64,000 nucleotides of DNA from Pseudomonadota bacterium (GCA_963205115.1 CAUJHV010000014.1:1-64000), one strand, 5' to 3'; counted from the first letter of the stretch, positions 37,058 through 46,329 are shown. The notes: generated from the letters alone by a model not told the origin. A program made the numbers and translations.

Positions 37058-37783
37058 ATGACGCAGGCACTGCTCCAGGTCTCCGAACTCCACGCCGGCT
37101 ACGGCCGCGCGGAAGTGCTCAGCGGGCTGAGCTTCCACCTCGACGCGGGCCAGGTGGTGACCATCATCGGCCCCAACGGCGCCGGCAAGTCGACCACGCT
37201 GAATGCGCTGATGGGCGTGCTGCCGTCGCGCGGCAAGCTGGTCTTCGATGGCCAGGACCTGGCCGATGCGTCGCTGGAAGAGCGGGTCATGATGGGCATG
37301 GCCCTGGTACCCGAGAAGCGCGAGCTCTTCGGCACCATGCCGGTCGAGGACAACCTCGTGCTGGGTGGCTTTCGCGCGATGAAGCTGCGCGTGCCGCACT
37401 GGCGCAACGAGCTCGAGCGTGTCTACGAACTGTTCCCGCGCCTGAAGGAACGCCGCGCACAGCTGGCCGGCACGCTGTCCGGCGGCGAGCGCCAGATGCT
37501 GGCCGTGGGCCGCGCGCTGATGTCCAAGCCCAAGCTGCTGATGCTGGACGAGCCCAGCCTGGGCCTGGCCCCGTTGATCGTGCGCGAGATCTTCCGCATC
37601 ATCGAGCGTCTGCGCGACCAGGGCACCTCGATCCTGCTGATCGAACAGAACGCACGTGCGGCCCTGGAAGTGGCCAGTCACGGCTATGTGCTGGAAACCG
37701 GCAGCATCGCGCTGGAAGGGCCTGCCGAGCAGCTGGCCGGTGACCCACGGGTCATCGAGACCTACCTGGGCGCCAAACGATGA
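37058..37783 (+). CDS. livF: LIV-type ABC transporter ATPase LivF
   Basis: 241 aa. Walker A GPNGAGKST, signature LSGGERQMLAVGRAL, Walker B LLMLDEPSLGLAP and H-loop region IEQNARAALEVA are all intact, typical of LivF. Start at MTQALLQVSELHAGYG, one base after the preceding stop; an upstream in-frame start is inside livMG and unlikely. It forms the ATPase pair with the LivG half of the fusion. Confidence 0.93.
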   Translation: MTQALLQVSELHAGYGRAEVLSGLSFHLDAGQVVTIIGPNGAGKSTTLNALMGVLPSRGKLVFDGQDLADASLEERVMMGMALVPEKRELFGTMPVEDNLVLGGFRAMKLRVPHWRNELERVYELFPRLKERRAQLAGTLSGGERQMLAVGRALMSKPKLLMLDEPSLGLAPLIVREIFRIIERLRDQGTSILLIEQNARAALEVASHGYVLETGSIALEGPAEQLAGDPRVIETYLGAKR

Positions 37784-37849
37784 AGCGGCCCGACGCGCCG
37801 CGTGGCAGCCGACGCCGCGCGCCCGCCAACGACAGGGATTGATCGAGCC

Positions 37850-39634
37850 ATGTGGGAATACCGACCGCCCGTCGCCGACATGCTGTACCTGATGACGCAG
37901 GTACTGGATGCCCCCGCCTCCTGGTCCGAGCTGCCGGCCTTCGAGGGGCTGGATGCCGACACCGCACGTGAAGTGCTGGAGCAGGCTGGCCGTTTTGCCG
38001 CCGATGTGCTGGCGCCGACCAACGCGCCGGGCGACCTGGCGGGCTGCACGTGGTCGCCTGAAAGCGTCACCACGCCGGCCGGCTTTCCGCAGGCCTACCG
38101 GGCCTTCGTGGACGGCGGCTGGCCCGCGCTGGCCTGCGCGCCCGAAGCCGGCGGCCAGGGCCTGCCGCAACTGCTGAACGCCGCGCTGTACGAGATGCTC
38201 ACGGCCGCCAACCACGCCTGGACCATGTACCCGGGCCTGCTGCATGGTGCCTACGAGGTGCTGCTGCACCACGCCGTGCCCGAGCTGCGCGAACGCTACT
38301 TGCAGAAGGTGGCCTCGGGCGAGTGGCTCGCGACCATGAACCTCACCGAGCCGCAGGCCGGCAGCGACCTGGGCCTGGTGCGCACCAAGGCCGAGCCGGT
38401 CGAGGGCGCCGCAGCGGCCAACGGCGTGCCGGTGCGGCTGTCCGGCAACAAGATCTTCATTTCCGGCGGCGACCACGACCTCACCGACAACATCGTGCAC
38501 CTGGTGCTGTGCCGGCTGCCCGATGCGCCGCCCGGCACCAAGGGCCTGTCGCTGGCCATCGCACCGAAATTCCTGCCCGACGGCAGCCGCAATGCGGTCT
38601 TCTGCGACGGCATCGAAAAGAAGATGGGCATCAAGGGCAGCGCGACCTGCCAGATGCGCTTCGAACAGGCCCAGGGCTGGCTGGTGGGCGAGCCCAACCG
38701 CGGCCTGGCCGCGATGTTCCTGATGATGAACGCGGCCCGCCTGCACGTGGGCATGCAGGGCCTGGGGCACCTGGAAGCCGCGACGCAGAACGCCTGGCGC
38801 TATGCGGCAGAACGCGTGCAGATGCGTGCCGCGCGGCGCCCGCCCGGCGCCACCGGCGGCGCGGCCGATCCCATCGCCTGGCACCCCGCCATGCGCCGCA
38901 CGCTGCTGACGCTGCAGGCGCGCACCGATGCCTGCCGCACGCTGGCCTACTTCACCGCGATGCTGCTGGACGAATCCGAGCAGCACCCCATACCCCAACG
39001 CCGCGAATCCGCGGCGCAGGCCGTCTCCTTCCTGACCCCCATCGCCAAGGCCTTGTTCACCGAACTGGGCCACCGCAGCGCCGACGAGGCGCTGCAGGTC
39101 TGGGGCGGCTACGGCTTCGTGCACGAGTTCGGCATCGAGCAGACGGTGCGCGACAGCCGCATCGCGCTCATCTACGAAGGCACCAACGAGATCCAGGCCA
39201 TCGACCTGGTGATGCGCAAGGTGCTGGACGACGGCGGGCAGCGCTCGCGCGCACTGCGTGCACGGCTGAAGGAAGAGTGCCAGGCCTGCGGCGCCACGCT
39301 GGGCACCGTGCCCTACGGCCATGCCCTGGCTGCGCAGCTCAACCTGTGGTCGCGTGCCGAAGAAGCCCTGCTGGACGGTGCAGCCGCCGACCCTGAGTGG
39401 CCGCTGCGTGTGGCCGACGATTTCCTGATGCTGGTCAGCCATGCGCTGATGGCCTGGGCCTGGGCGCGCATCGCGCGCAGCGCGCTCGATCCCGCGCTGG
39501 CGCCTGTCGCCGGTGGTCGCTCGGCGCTTCAATGGCTGGCCGCGGCGCAGTTTGGCCAGGAATGGCTGCTGCCGCAGGCGCAGGTGCATGCCGCACGTGT
39601 GCTGCAGCGCGACGCCGCCCTGCCCTTTGTCTGA
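37850..39634 (+). CDS. Acyl-CoA dehydrogenase, large C-terminally extended type
   Basis: 594 aa FAD enzyme. The dehydrogenase core has MNLTEPQAGSDLGLVRTKAE and ISGGDHDLTDN for FAD and substrate binding. The catalytic glutamate is expected at Glu443 in YEGTNEIQA. About 120 extra C-terminal residues match the extension of the 590-600 aa subgroup. In this operon it may desaturate a saturated side chain (for example a phenylpropanoyl-CoA) so that reduced substrates can enter the same route. Start MWEYRPPVADML fits the family; an ATG 16 codons upstream does not. Confidence 0.9.
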   Translation: MWEYRPPVADMLYLMTQVLDAPASWSELPAFEGLDADTAREVLEQAGRFAADVLAPTNAPGDLAGCTWSPESVTTPAGFPQAYRAFVDGGWPALACAPEAGGQGLPQLLNAALYEMLTAANHAWTMYPGLLHGAYEVLLHHAVPELRERYLQKVASGEWLATMNLTEPQAGSDLGLVRTKAEPVEGAAAANGVPVRLSGNKIFISGGDHDLTDNIVHLVLCRLPDAPPGTKGLSLAIAPKFLPDGSRNAVFCDGIEKKMGIKGSATCQMRFEQAQGWLVGEPNRGLAAMFLMMNAARLHVGMQGLGHLEAATQNAWRYAAERVQMRAARRPPGATGGAADPIAWHPAMRRTLLTLQARTDACRTLAYFTAMLLDESEQHPIPQRRESAAQAVSFLTPIAKALFTELGHRSADEALQVWGGYGFVHEFGIEQTVRDSRIALIYEGTNEIQAIDLVMRKVLDDGGQRSRALRARLKEECQACGATLGTVPYGHALAAQLNLWSRAEEALLDGAAADPEWPLRVADDFLMLVSHALMAWAWARIARSALDPALAPVAGGRSALQWLAAAQFGQEWLLPQAQVHAARVLQRDAALPFV

Positions 39635-39652
39635 GCATCGCGGAGCAGCCGC

Positions 39653-40147
39653 GTGAATGCCCGCCAACCGCTGATCGCCATGGAGGACGACGAGGCGCCG
39701 ACCCGTGCCGCGCCCGTGTCCTTCGGACCGCTGTCGGGCATCGTCGGCTTCCACATCGCGCGCGCGGCGGTCACGACCTACCGCGCCTTCGAAACCTTCA
39801 TCGGCAAGCCCTTCGAGCTGAAGAAGGTCGAGTTCTCGCTGCTGATGGTGGTGCAGGCCAATGGCGCGCTGCCGCCCAAGCGGCTGGCCCGCGCGCTGGC
39901 CGTCACGGCACCCAAGCTCACGGTGCTGCTCGACGGCCTGCAGCAGCGAGGCCTGATCCTGCGTGAACGCAATCCGGACGACGGGCGTTCGCAGCACGTC
40001 GTGTTGACGGCGCGCGGCCACGCGCTGGCGCACGAGGCCGCAGCGGCCGCCCAGACGATGGAACATGCCTTGCAGGACCAGCGGCTGTCCTCGGCGGAGC
40101 ACGCGATGCTCATCGAGCTGCTCGGTAAACTGGCCGCCGGGCGGTAG
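39653..40147 (+). CDS. MarR-family transcriptional regulator
   Basis: 164 aa. The winged helix covers about residues 55-120 with the recognition region ALAVTAPKLTVLLDGLQQRG and the wing ERNPDDGRSQHVVLT. The best start is a GTG at 39653 with GGAG about nine bases upstream; an internal ATG (MEDDEAPT) is an alternative. It is the last gene of the operon, 18 bp after the acyl-CoA dehydrogenase. By analogy with CouR/FerR-type repressors it probably senses the aromatic acyl-CoA and controls the divergent promoter region at 29142-29314. Confidence 0.88.
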   Translation: MNARQPLIAMEDDEAPTRAAPVSFGPLSGIVGFHIARAAVTTYRAFETFIGKPFELKKVEFSLLMVVQANGALPPKRLARALAVTAPKLTVLLDGLQQRGLILRERNPDDGRSQHVVLTARGHALAHEAAAAAQTMEHALQDQRLSSAEHAMLIELLGKLAAGR

Positions 40148-40181
40148 GCCCGCCCGCGGGCACGCGCTGCCCGTCCCCGAC

Positions 40182-41132
40182 GTGCTCCACATCCTTTCGA
40201 TCACCGCGCCCATCTATGGGCTCATGCTGCTGGGCTGGCTGTGCGTGCGCCAGGGCCTGTTCAGCAAGCCCGAACTGCGCGTGCTGGGCCGCTTCGTCGT
40301 GCAGATCGCGCTGCCGGCGCTGCTGTTCAAGGCGCTGGCCAGCCGCTCGGCGCGCGAGGTTTTCGACCTGGGTTACCTGCTGGCTGTGCTCTTCGGCGCG
40401 CTGGCGGTCTTCATCCCCGTCTACGTCTGGGCACGGCGGCGCAGCGGCCGCTCCGCGCCGGAAGCGGTCATGCAGGCCATGGGCTCGTGTTTTTCGAATA
40501 CCGGCTACATCGGCTATCCGGTGGCGCTGCAGTTCCTCGGGCCGGTGGCCGGCGTGGCGCTGGCCTTGAACATGCTGGTCGAAAACCTGATCGTGCTGCC
40601 GTTGTGCCTGACGCTGGCCGATTCGGGACAGGATCCGTCGAAGCGCTGGACGCACGTGCTGGCGCAGTCGCTGACGGCACTGATCCGCAACCCGATGATC
40701 GTGGCGATTCTGCTGGGTTTGTCGGTGGCCGGCTCGGGCCTGGCGATGCCGGACGTGCTGTGGCAAACCGTCGACCTGATGGCACGCGCGACGACGGCGG
40801 TGGCGCTGTTCGTGGTCGGCGGCTCGCTGGTGGGCCTGAGCACGCAAGGCCTGGCCCGCGACATCCGCCAGGTCGCTTTCATGAAGCTGATCGTCCACCC
40901 GCTGGCGGTCTACGCGATGCTCTGGCTGGTGCCTGCCGTCGACCCGGCCCTGCGCAGCGGCGCGATGATCCTGGCGGCCATGCCGATGCTGGGCATCTAC
41001 CCGATCCTGGCGCAGAAATACGGCCTGGAAAGCCGCTGCGCCGCTGTCCTGCTGGGGACCACCGTGGTCTCGTTCCTGACGATCACGGCCTGGCTGTGGC
41101 TGCTGGGCTCGGGCCAATTGCCCTGGCCCTGA
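40182..41132 (+). CDS. AEC-family (auxin efflux carrier-like) permease
   Basis: 316 aa, about ten membrane segments. AEC pattern: ITAPIYGLMLLGWLCVRQGLF at the start, FSNTGYIGYPVALQFLGP in the fourth segment, and IVHPLAVYAMLW later. The frame is open upstream through the MarR gene; the most sensible start is the GTG at 40182 (MLHILSITAPIYG). Members export or import dicarboxylates and related acids. It lies 34 bp after the MarR gene and could be co-transcribed. Confidence 0.85.
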   Translation: MLHILSITAPIYGLMLLGWLCVRQGLFSKPELRVLGRFVVQIALPALLFKALASRSAREVFDLGYLLAVLFGALAVFIPVYVWARRRSGRSAPEAVMQAMGSCFSNTGYIGYPVALQFLGPVAGVALALNMLVENLIVLPLCLTLADSGQDPSKRWTHVLAQSLTALIRNPMIVAILLGLSVAGSGLAMPDVLWQTVDLMARATTAVALFVVGGSLVGLSTQGLARDIRQVAFMKLIVHPLAVYAMLWLVPAVDPALRSGAMILAAMPMLGIYPILAQKYGLESRCAAVLLGTTVVSFLTITAWLWLLGSGQLPWP

Positions 41133-41175
41133 GCTCTCCGTCGCGTCTGCGCCGCCCGTGCGGCCGCATGGGGCC

Positions 41176-42885
41176 TCAGCCCTGCAGGGCCCGCGCCGGA
41201 TCGGCCACAGGCGGCAACGGCAAATCGACGATCACCGTGGTGCCGACGTCCGGCTCGGACTGCAGCTGGATGCGGCCATCGTGCAGTTCCACGATGCGTT
41301 TGCACAGCGCCAGGCCCAGGCCCGTGCCCGCAAATTCGCGCTGCGTCACGTGCCGGCGGAACAGCCCGAAGAGCTTGGGCAGCTGGGTGGCCGGAATGCC
41401 GATGCCGTTGTCCGTGACGCTGATGCGCAGCATCGGGCCCAGCTGCTCGCCGCGCACCACGATGCGCGGCGCACGCCGGGCCTGGCGGAATTTCAGGGCG
41501 TTGGACAGCAGGTTCTGGAACAGCAGCCGCAGCTGCGCGCGCTGACCCCACACCACGCCCAGACCCATGCGCGTGATGTGCGCCCCGCTGGCCCGGATCG
41601 GCACGGACAGGTCGACCTCGAGCTCGTCGAACACCCGCGCCAGGTCCACGGCCTTGAACGCCGCGCGCGGCGCATCCTGCTTCACGTACTCCAGCAGCGC
41701 GTCCAGCATCTCCCGCAGCCGTTCGCCACCGTCGCGCACGAAGCCGAGGTAGCGCACGGCCTCGGGCGGCAGGCCGCTGGCTGGCGCGTCTTCGAGCAAG
41801 AGACCGCTGAAATTGCGGATGGCGTTGACCGGCTCGCGCAGATCGTGCGAGACCATGTAGATGAACTCCTGCTGCCGCGTGTTGCGCTCGGTCAGGCGCC
41901 CCAGGGCCTCTTCGAGATCCAGCTGGGCCTGGCGCCGCACCTGGGCATCGTGGCCGCGCACCAGCACGCCGATGACTTCGCCGCTGTCGCGCACGGGCAG
42001 GACGGTGAACTCCACGAAGCGCCGGCCCTTGTCGGGAAAATCGATGCTGCGGCTGAATTCGACCGTTTCACCATCCAGCGCCTGCTGCAGGCTCGACTCG
42101 ACGTCGGTGCGGTACGGCTCGCCCAGGAGCGCGACGACCGGATGGCCCTCGACCCGCTCACGGGTGGTCCGGCCGTATTCGAGCAGGCGCGCATTGACGT
42201 AGCGGCAGATGCCCTGCGGATCGACGAAGGCCTGCATGTCCAGCGAGTGCGTGGTCGCCGCCAGCGTGCGAACCAGCAGATGGCGGTCGCGCTGCCACTG
42301 CGCCACGAGCCGGCTCTGGCGATCGAGCATCTCGCGCCGCCAGAGCATCAGCTGCATCGTCTGGCGCGACAGGATGCCCAGCGCGTCGCGTTGCTCGGCC
42401 GTGAGCGCGCGCGGCATCCGGTCGATCGCACAGACCGAGCCCAGGATATGGCCCTCCGGGCTCATGATCGGCGCGCCCGCATAGAAGCGGATGTGCGGCT
42501 CGCCGCGCACCATCGGGTGGTCGGAAAAGCGCGGGTCGTCGGCCGCGTCCGGGATCTCGAGAACCTCGCCGCCGGACTCCTGCGCGTGGGCGCAGAAGGT
42601 GTGCTCACGCGGCAGGTGGGACACGTCCAGGCCCACGCGGGCCTTGAACCACAGGCGCGTGTCGTCCATCAGCGAAACCACCGCCATCGGCGTGGTGCAG
42701 ATGGCCGACGCCAGCCACGCGATGTCGTCGAAGACGCGCTCCGGCGCGGTGTCCAGGATCGCCAGCTCGTGCAGAGCGGCCAGCCGCTCGGACTCTTTTG
42801 AAGGTGGCAATGCGGGCATGCGGTCGGGGCGTGACGACTGGGGCCTCGACGGATCCCGGGCCGGATCGGCCATCCCGCGGTTCAC
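41176..42885 (-). CDS. Soluble GAF-PAS sensor histidine kinase
   Basis: 569 aa, no membrane segment. Order: GAF domain about 45-185 (with SLMDDTRLWFKARVG and FYAGAPIMSPEGHILGSVCAID), PAS about 210-320, HisKA with the phosphorylated His347 (FIYMVSHDLREP), and a HATPase domain with DNGIGIP and GTGLGLALCKRIVE. It autophosphorylates in response to a cytoplasmic signal that cannot be named. No response regulator is adjacent, so it is an orphan kinase. Start is a GTG; an ATG four codons later (42873) is equally likely. Resembles the phytochrome-like/cyanobacterial hybrid-type HisKA subgroup. Confidence 0.88.
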   Translation of the reverse strand: MNRGMADPARDPSRPQSSRPDRMPALPPSKESERLAALHELAILDTAPERVFDDIAWLASAICTTPMAVVSLMDDTRLWFKARVGLDVSHLPREHTFCAHAQESGGEVLEIPDAADDPRFSDHPMVRGEPHIRFYAGAPIMSPEGHILGSVCAIDRMPRALTAEQRDALGILSRQTMQLMLWRREMLDRQSRLVAQWQRDRHLLVRTLAATTHSLDMQAFVDPQGICRYVNARLLEYGRTTRERVEGHPVVALLGEPYRTDVESSLQQALDGETVEFSRSIDFPDKGRRFVEFTVLPVRDSGEVIGVLVRGHDAQVRRQAQLDLEEALGRLTERNTRQQEFIYMVSHDLREPVNAIRNFSGLLLEDAPASGLPPEAVRYLGFVRDGGERLREMLDALLEYVKQDAPRAAFKAVDLARVFDELEVDLSVPIRASGAHITRMGLGVVWGQRAQLRLLFQNLLSNALKFRQARRAPRIVVRGEQLGPMLRISVTDNGIGIPATQLPKLFGLFRRHVTQREFAGTGLGLALCKRIVELHDGRIQLQSEPDVGTTVIVDLPLPPVADPARALQG

Positions 42886-43028
42886 ACGCGCCGGACATCG
42901 GACTCATGGTGCGCAAGGCACGTCGACTGGCAGCAGCCAATCTACCGGCAGTCACCCCGCCCCGGACCGGATAACCCCGCACGTCATGTGACAATGATCA
43001 TCGAAAGGCTGGGAAATCGTGACGGAAA

Positions 43029-44357
43029 TCACGCCGCCGGCCAGGGCACCGCCGGCGCGATCGTGCCGACACAGGGGCCGAAGCCGATGCGCCGGGCGCC
43101 CTTGCGCTCGCACCAGGCGCGCAGCATCACCGTGTCGCCGTCCAGCAGGAAGCTGCGCGTCTCCCCGCCAGGCAGGATGATGGGCTGCCAGCCGCCTGCG
43201 CTGAGCTCCAGCAGCGAGCCGCCCTGCTCCTGCGCAGGTCCGGACAAGGTGCCGGTGCCGATCAAGTCGCCCGGCTGCAGGTTGCAGCCATTGACCGTGT
43301 GGTGCGCGAGCGTCTGCGCGATGGTCCAGAACGACGCGTCCTTGTAATTGCTTTGCGACAGACGCACCGGCGACTGGCCACGCTCATGCATGGCAGCGCT
43401 CTGCAGCAGCACTTCCAGGTGCACGTCGACCTGACCGTACTCCCGGTTGGCGGGCGAATCGAGATAGGGCAAGGGCTGCGGCGACGCCGGATCGCGCTGG
43501 AACGGCGCGCGAAACGGCTGCAGCGCCTCCTGCGTGACGATCCAAGGCGAGATCGTGGTGGCGAAATTCTTCGCCAGGAAAGGGCCCAGTGGCTGGTACT
43601 CCCAGTTCTGCACGTCACGCGCCGACCAGTCGTTGAGCACGACCATCCCGAACCAGTCGTCTTCGGCCTGGCCCATGTTCTTGGGCTGGCCCTGGTCGTT
43701 GCCCACACCCACCAGCACGCCCAGTTCGAGTTCGTAGTCCAGGCGGCGGCTGGGGCCGAAGATCGGGCGCTCCTGGTCCGGCAGCTTGTACTGACCGTTA
43801 GGCCGGTGGATCGGCATGCCGCTGACGCCGATCGACGACGCCCGCCCGTGGTAGCCGATGGGCACCCACTCGTAGTTCGGCAGCAGCGGGTTGTCGGGCC
43901 GGAACAGCCGCCCGACGGCCTTGGCGTGGTGGATGCTGGTGAAGAAGTCGGTGTAGTCGCCGATGTTGCACGGCAGCGTCATCTGCGCCTGGCCCTGCGG
44001 CACCAGGCACAGCTCGAGAAACGGGGCCTGTTCGCTGCGTTCGGCCAGCGCCGCGGACAGCGCCGCACGCAAGGAGCGCCGCGGCCGGCTGCCCAGCGCC
44101 ATGAAGGCATTCAGATGACCGGCCGCCAGCGGTTCGAGCCAGACCGAGACCCGCGCAGGCCAGGGGCACAGCTCGGCGGCCAGCTTCAGGTCCAGCACCT
44201 GGTCGCCGATGGCCACGCCGATGCGCCAGGGTTCGTTGCGGTGCGTGCGGAAGCGGCCGAAGGGCAGGTTCTGGATCGGGAAATCCGTGAGCGGATCGTT
44301 CGCCGATTCGACCCAGCTGCGCAGTGCCGGGTCGTGGGTGGAGTCGGGGCCGTACAT
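43029..44357 (-). CDS. fahA: Fumarylacetoacetase
   Basis: 442 aa, full length for fumarylacetoacetate hydrolase. It cleaves fumarylacetoacetate to fumarate and acetoacetate at the end of the homogentisate pathway. The N-terminal domain has FPIQNLPFGRF; the catalytic domain has FFTSIHHAKAVGRLFRP, GYHGRASSIGVSG, YELELGVLVG and DWSARDVQNWEYQPLGPF, with metal and substrate residues intact. Third gene of a probable operon with the FAD monooxygenase and DUF2783 genes. Homogentisate dioxygenase (hmgA), often adjacent, is missing from this window. Confidence 0.95.
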   Translation of the reverse strand: MYGPDSTHDPALRSWVESANDPLTDFPIQNLPFGRFRTHRNEPWRIGVAIGDQVLDLKLAAELCPWPARVSVWLEPLAAGHLNAFMALGSRPRRSLRAALSAALAERSEQAPFLELCLVPQGQAQMTLPCNIGDYTDFFTSIHHAKAVGRLFRPDNPLLPNYEWVPIGYHGRASSIGVSGMPIHRPNGQYKLPDQERPIFGPSRRLDYELELGVLVGVGNDQGQPKNMGQAEDDWFGMVVLNDWSARDVQNWEYQPLGPFLAKNFATTISPWIVTQEALQPFRAPFQRDPASPQPLPYLDSPANREYGQVDVHLEVLLQSAAMHERGQSPVRLSQSNYKDASFWTIAQTLAHHTVNGCNLQPGDLIGTGTLSGPAQEQGGSLLELSAGGWQPIILPGGETRSFLLDGDTVMLRAWCERKGARRIGFGPCVGTIAPAVPWPAA

Positions 44358-44366
44358 CGCGTGGCC

Positions 44367-44597
44367 CTAGACGACGCCGCTGCGGGCCAGATCGACGGCC
44401 TGGCGCAGCACGCGCAGGTCGCCGACGTGGTTGGCCAGCAGGAGCACGAGCCGCGCGTTCATCAGTTCGCTCTGCTCGTCACTCAGGCCATGGTGGCCCG
44501 CAATGAGCATTTCGTAGAAGTCGTCGCCCGGACTGTAGGCATGGCGGGCCTGTTCGCCCGGCACGCCGAAATGGGCCTGTGTATTCAGCTCGGTCAT
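44367..44597 (-). CDS. DUF2783 domain small protein
   Basis: 76 aa. Matches the small conserved DUF2783 family, with the core YSPGDDFYEMLIAGHHGLSD and ARLVLLLANHVGD. It is soluble, mostly helical and of unknown function. The start has a strong GGAGGAGGG ribosome binding site. It lies 34 bp after the FAD monooxygenase and 9 bp before fumarylacetoacetase, an order that recurs in Burkholderiales aromatic clusters as far as I know. It may be a subunit or helper of the monooxygenase; this is inference. Confidence 0.85.
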   Translation of the reverse strand: MTELNTQAHFGVPGEQARHAYSPGDDFYEMLIAGHHGLSDEQSELMNARLVLLLANHVGDLRVLRQAVDLARSGVV

Positions 44598-44631
44598 CCG
44601 TTGACCCTCCTCCAGGCGATTTTTCGGACCG

Positions 44632-46329
44632 TCACGGCTGCGCCGTGGCACGCGCGACCGCGGCACGGACATCCGACAACTCGACACGGCGCCAGCGCGC
44701 AGCCACGTGCTGATCGGGTCGCAGCAGATAGGCGGTGCCGTGCTGCGCATCGCAGCGCTGCCGCGCCAGATCCTGTGCGTCGATGGCGTGCGCCAGGCCA
44801 GCCGGCGCGGCGCCCGCAGGAGCGTCGGACGCCAGGAGCACCAGCGTGTGCACGCCGATCGGGTCTTGCGCCAGCGCCTGCAGGGCCGCGACCTGCGCCG
44901 CGTCCAGCGCCTGCTGCGCGAAGACCAGCAGCATGAACCGGTTGCCCAGCTGATCGAGCAGCCAGCCCGCACCGCCGTCGACCGTCACCGGTGCATCGTC
45001 CATCGGCGTACCGGGGCGCATCCAGCCGGCGAAGGGCTCGCGGTCTGCGGTATTGAGCGGCGAATCCACGTAGGCCGATGGCACCGACAGCCGCCCCGAA
45101 TTGACCAGCACCCGCCCGGCCGGCACCTGGCGCGCCAGCGACAGCACGGCATTGCGCAGCACCTGCGAGACGTGGCTCTTGGGCGTGATGAAGTCCGTGG
45201 ATCGCGTCGAATTCATGAGGTTCTCGTCCGCTGCGGCACAGCGTTCGACCGTGTAGCTGTCCAGCAGTTGGGGCGGTGCGCGGCCATCCTGCACCAGCGC
45301 GAGTTTCCACATGAGGTTGTCGGTATCTTGCAGCCCGGAATTGGCGCCCCGCGCGCCGAAGGGCGACACCTGGTGCGCCGCGTCGCCCACAAAGAGCACG
45401 CGCGCGGCGCGGAAGTCCTTCATCCGGCGGCACTGGAAGGTGTAGACGCTGACCCACTCCAGCTCGAAGCCGATGTGCTGGAAGCCCTGGCTGTCGAGCA
45501 TCGCGCGGATGCGCGGCTTGACGCGTTCGGGCTGCTTCTCGGCCTCGGGGTCGGCCGACCAGCCCAGCTGGAAATCGATGCGCCAGACGTTGTCGGCCTC
45601 GCGGTGCAGCAGCACGCTTTGCCCGCTGTGGAACGGCGGGTCGAACCAGAACCAGCGCTCGGTCTTGTCGGCCGGAAAGAGCTCGCCGTCCAGCACCACG
45701 TCGGCAATCAGGAAGCGGTCCTGGAAGACCTTGCCTTCGACGTCCAGGCCCATCATGCGGCGCAGCGGGCTGCGCGCACCGTCGGCGACAACCAGCCAGT
45801 CGGTCTCGAGCCGGTAGGGGCCGTCTTCGGTGTCGACGTCCACGCTCACCCGGCCGCCGTCCTGCGACACGCCCACGACCTTGTGCTGCCAGCGCAGGTC
45901 GATGGCGGGCAACTGCTGGGCGCGTTCGACGAGGTATTGCTCCAGCCAGTACTGCTGCAGGTTGACCATGCCGGGCCGGCGGTGGCCGGCTTCGGGCTGC
46001 AGGTTGAAGCTGAAGACCTCGGTGTCGCGGTGGAAGGTGCGGCCCACGTTCCAGGTGACACCCTTGTCGACCACGGCCTGGCCCACGCCCAGGCGGTCCA
46101 GCACTTCCAGCGCGCGCTTGGCGTAGCACAGGCCGCGCGAGCCGATGCTGACCGTGTTGTCGTCGTCCAGCAGCACGACCGGCAATCCGAGCTGGGCCGC
46201 ATCGATCGCCGCGGCCAAGCCCACCGGGCCGGCGCCCACGACGATCAGCGGGACATGGCGAACCTGCGGCGCCCCGAGTTCCGGTGCACGTGCATAGGCA
46301 TAGCTGGGGTAGGTGTAGGTGCTCAGCAT
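44632..46329 (-). CDS. FAD-dependent aromatic-ring monooxygenase (PheA/TfdB/MhpA family)
   Basis: 565 aa flavoprotein hydroxylase. FAD-binding GAGPVG (32-37), the DG motif ADGARSP (181-187) and the GD motif GDAAH (314-318) are all present. A C-terminal thioredoxin-like part (about 430-565) is as in phenol hydroxylase relatives. With fumarylacetoacetase downstream it probably makes or feeds homogentisate, for example from a hydroxyphenylacetate, but the substrate is not settled by sequence. First gene of the three-gene unit; a candidate operator lies 139 bp upstream. Confidence 0.88.
   Translation of the reverse strand: MLSTYTYPSYAYARAPELGAPQVRHVPLIVVGAGPVGLAAAIDAAQLGLPVVLLDDDNTVSIGSRGLCYAKRALEVLDRLGVGQAVVDKGVTWNVGRTFHRDTEVFSFNLQPEAGHRRPGMVNLQQYWLEQYLVERAQQLPAIDLRWQHKVVGVSQDGGRVSVDVDTEDGPYRLETDWLVVADGARSPLRRMMGLDVEGKVFQDRFLIADVVLDGELFPADKTERWFWFDPPFHSGQSVLLHREADNVWRIDFQLGWSADPEAEKQPERVKPRIRAMLDSQGFQHIGFELEWVSVYTFQCRRMKDFRAARVLFVGDAAHQVSPFGARGANSGLQDTDNLMWKLALVQDGRAPPQLLDSYTVERCAAADENLMNSTRSTDFITPKSHVSQVLRNAVLSLARQVPAGRVLVNSGRLSVPSAYVDSPLNTADREPFAGWMRPGTPMDDAPVTVDGGAGWLLDQLGNRFMLLVFAQQALDAAQVAALQALAQDPIGVHTLVLLASDAPAGAAPAGLAHAIDAQDLARQRCDAQHGTAYLLRPDQHVAARWRRVELSDVRAAVARATAQP

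Noticed and set aside
36962..40213. Very long minus-strand open frame (over 1000 codons) opposite livF, the acyl-CoA dehydrogenase and MarR genes
   Set aside because: It is antisense to three well-supported genes, is His/Gln/Arg-rich like other high-GC mirror frames and resembles no family.
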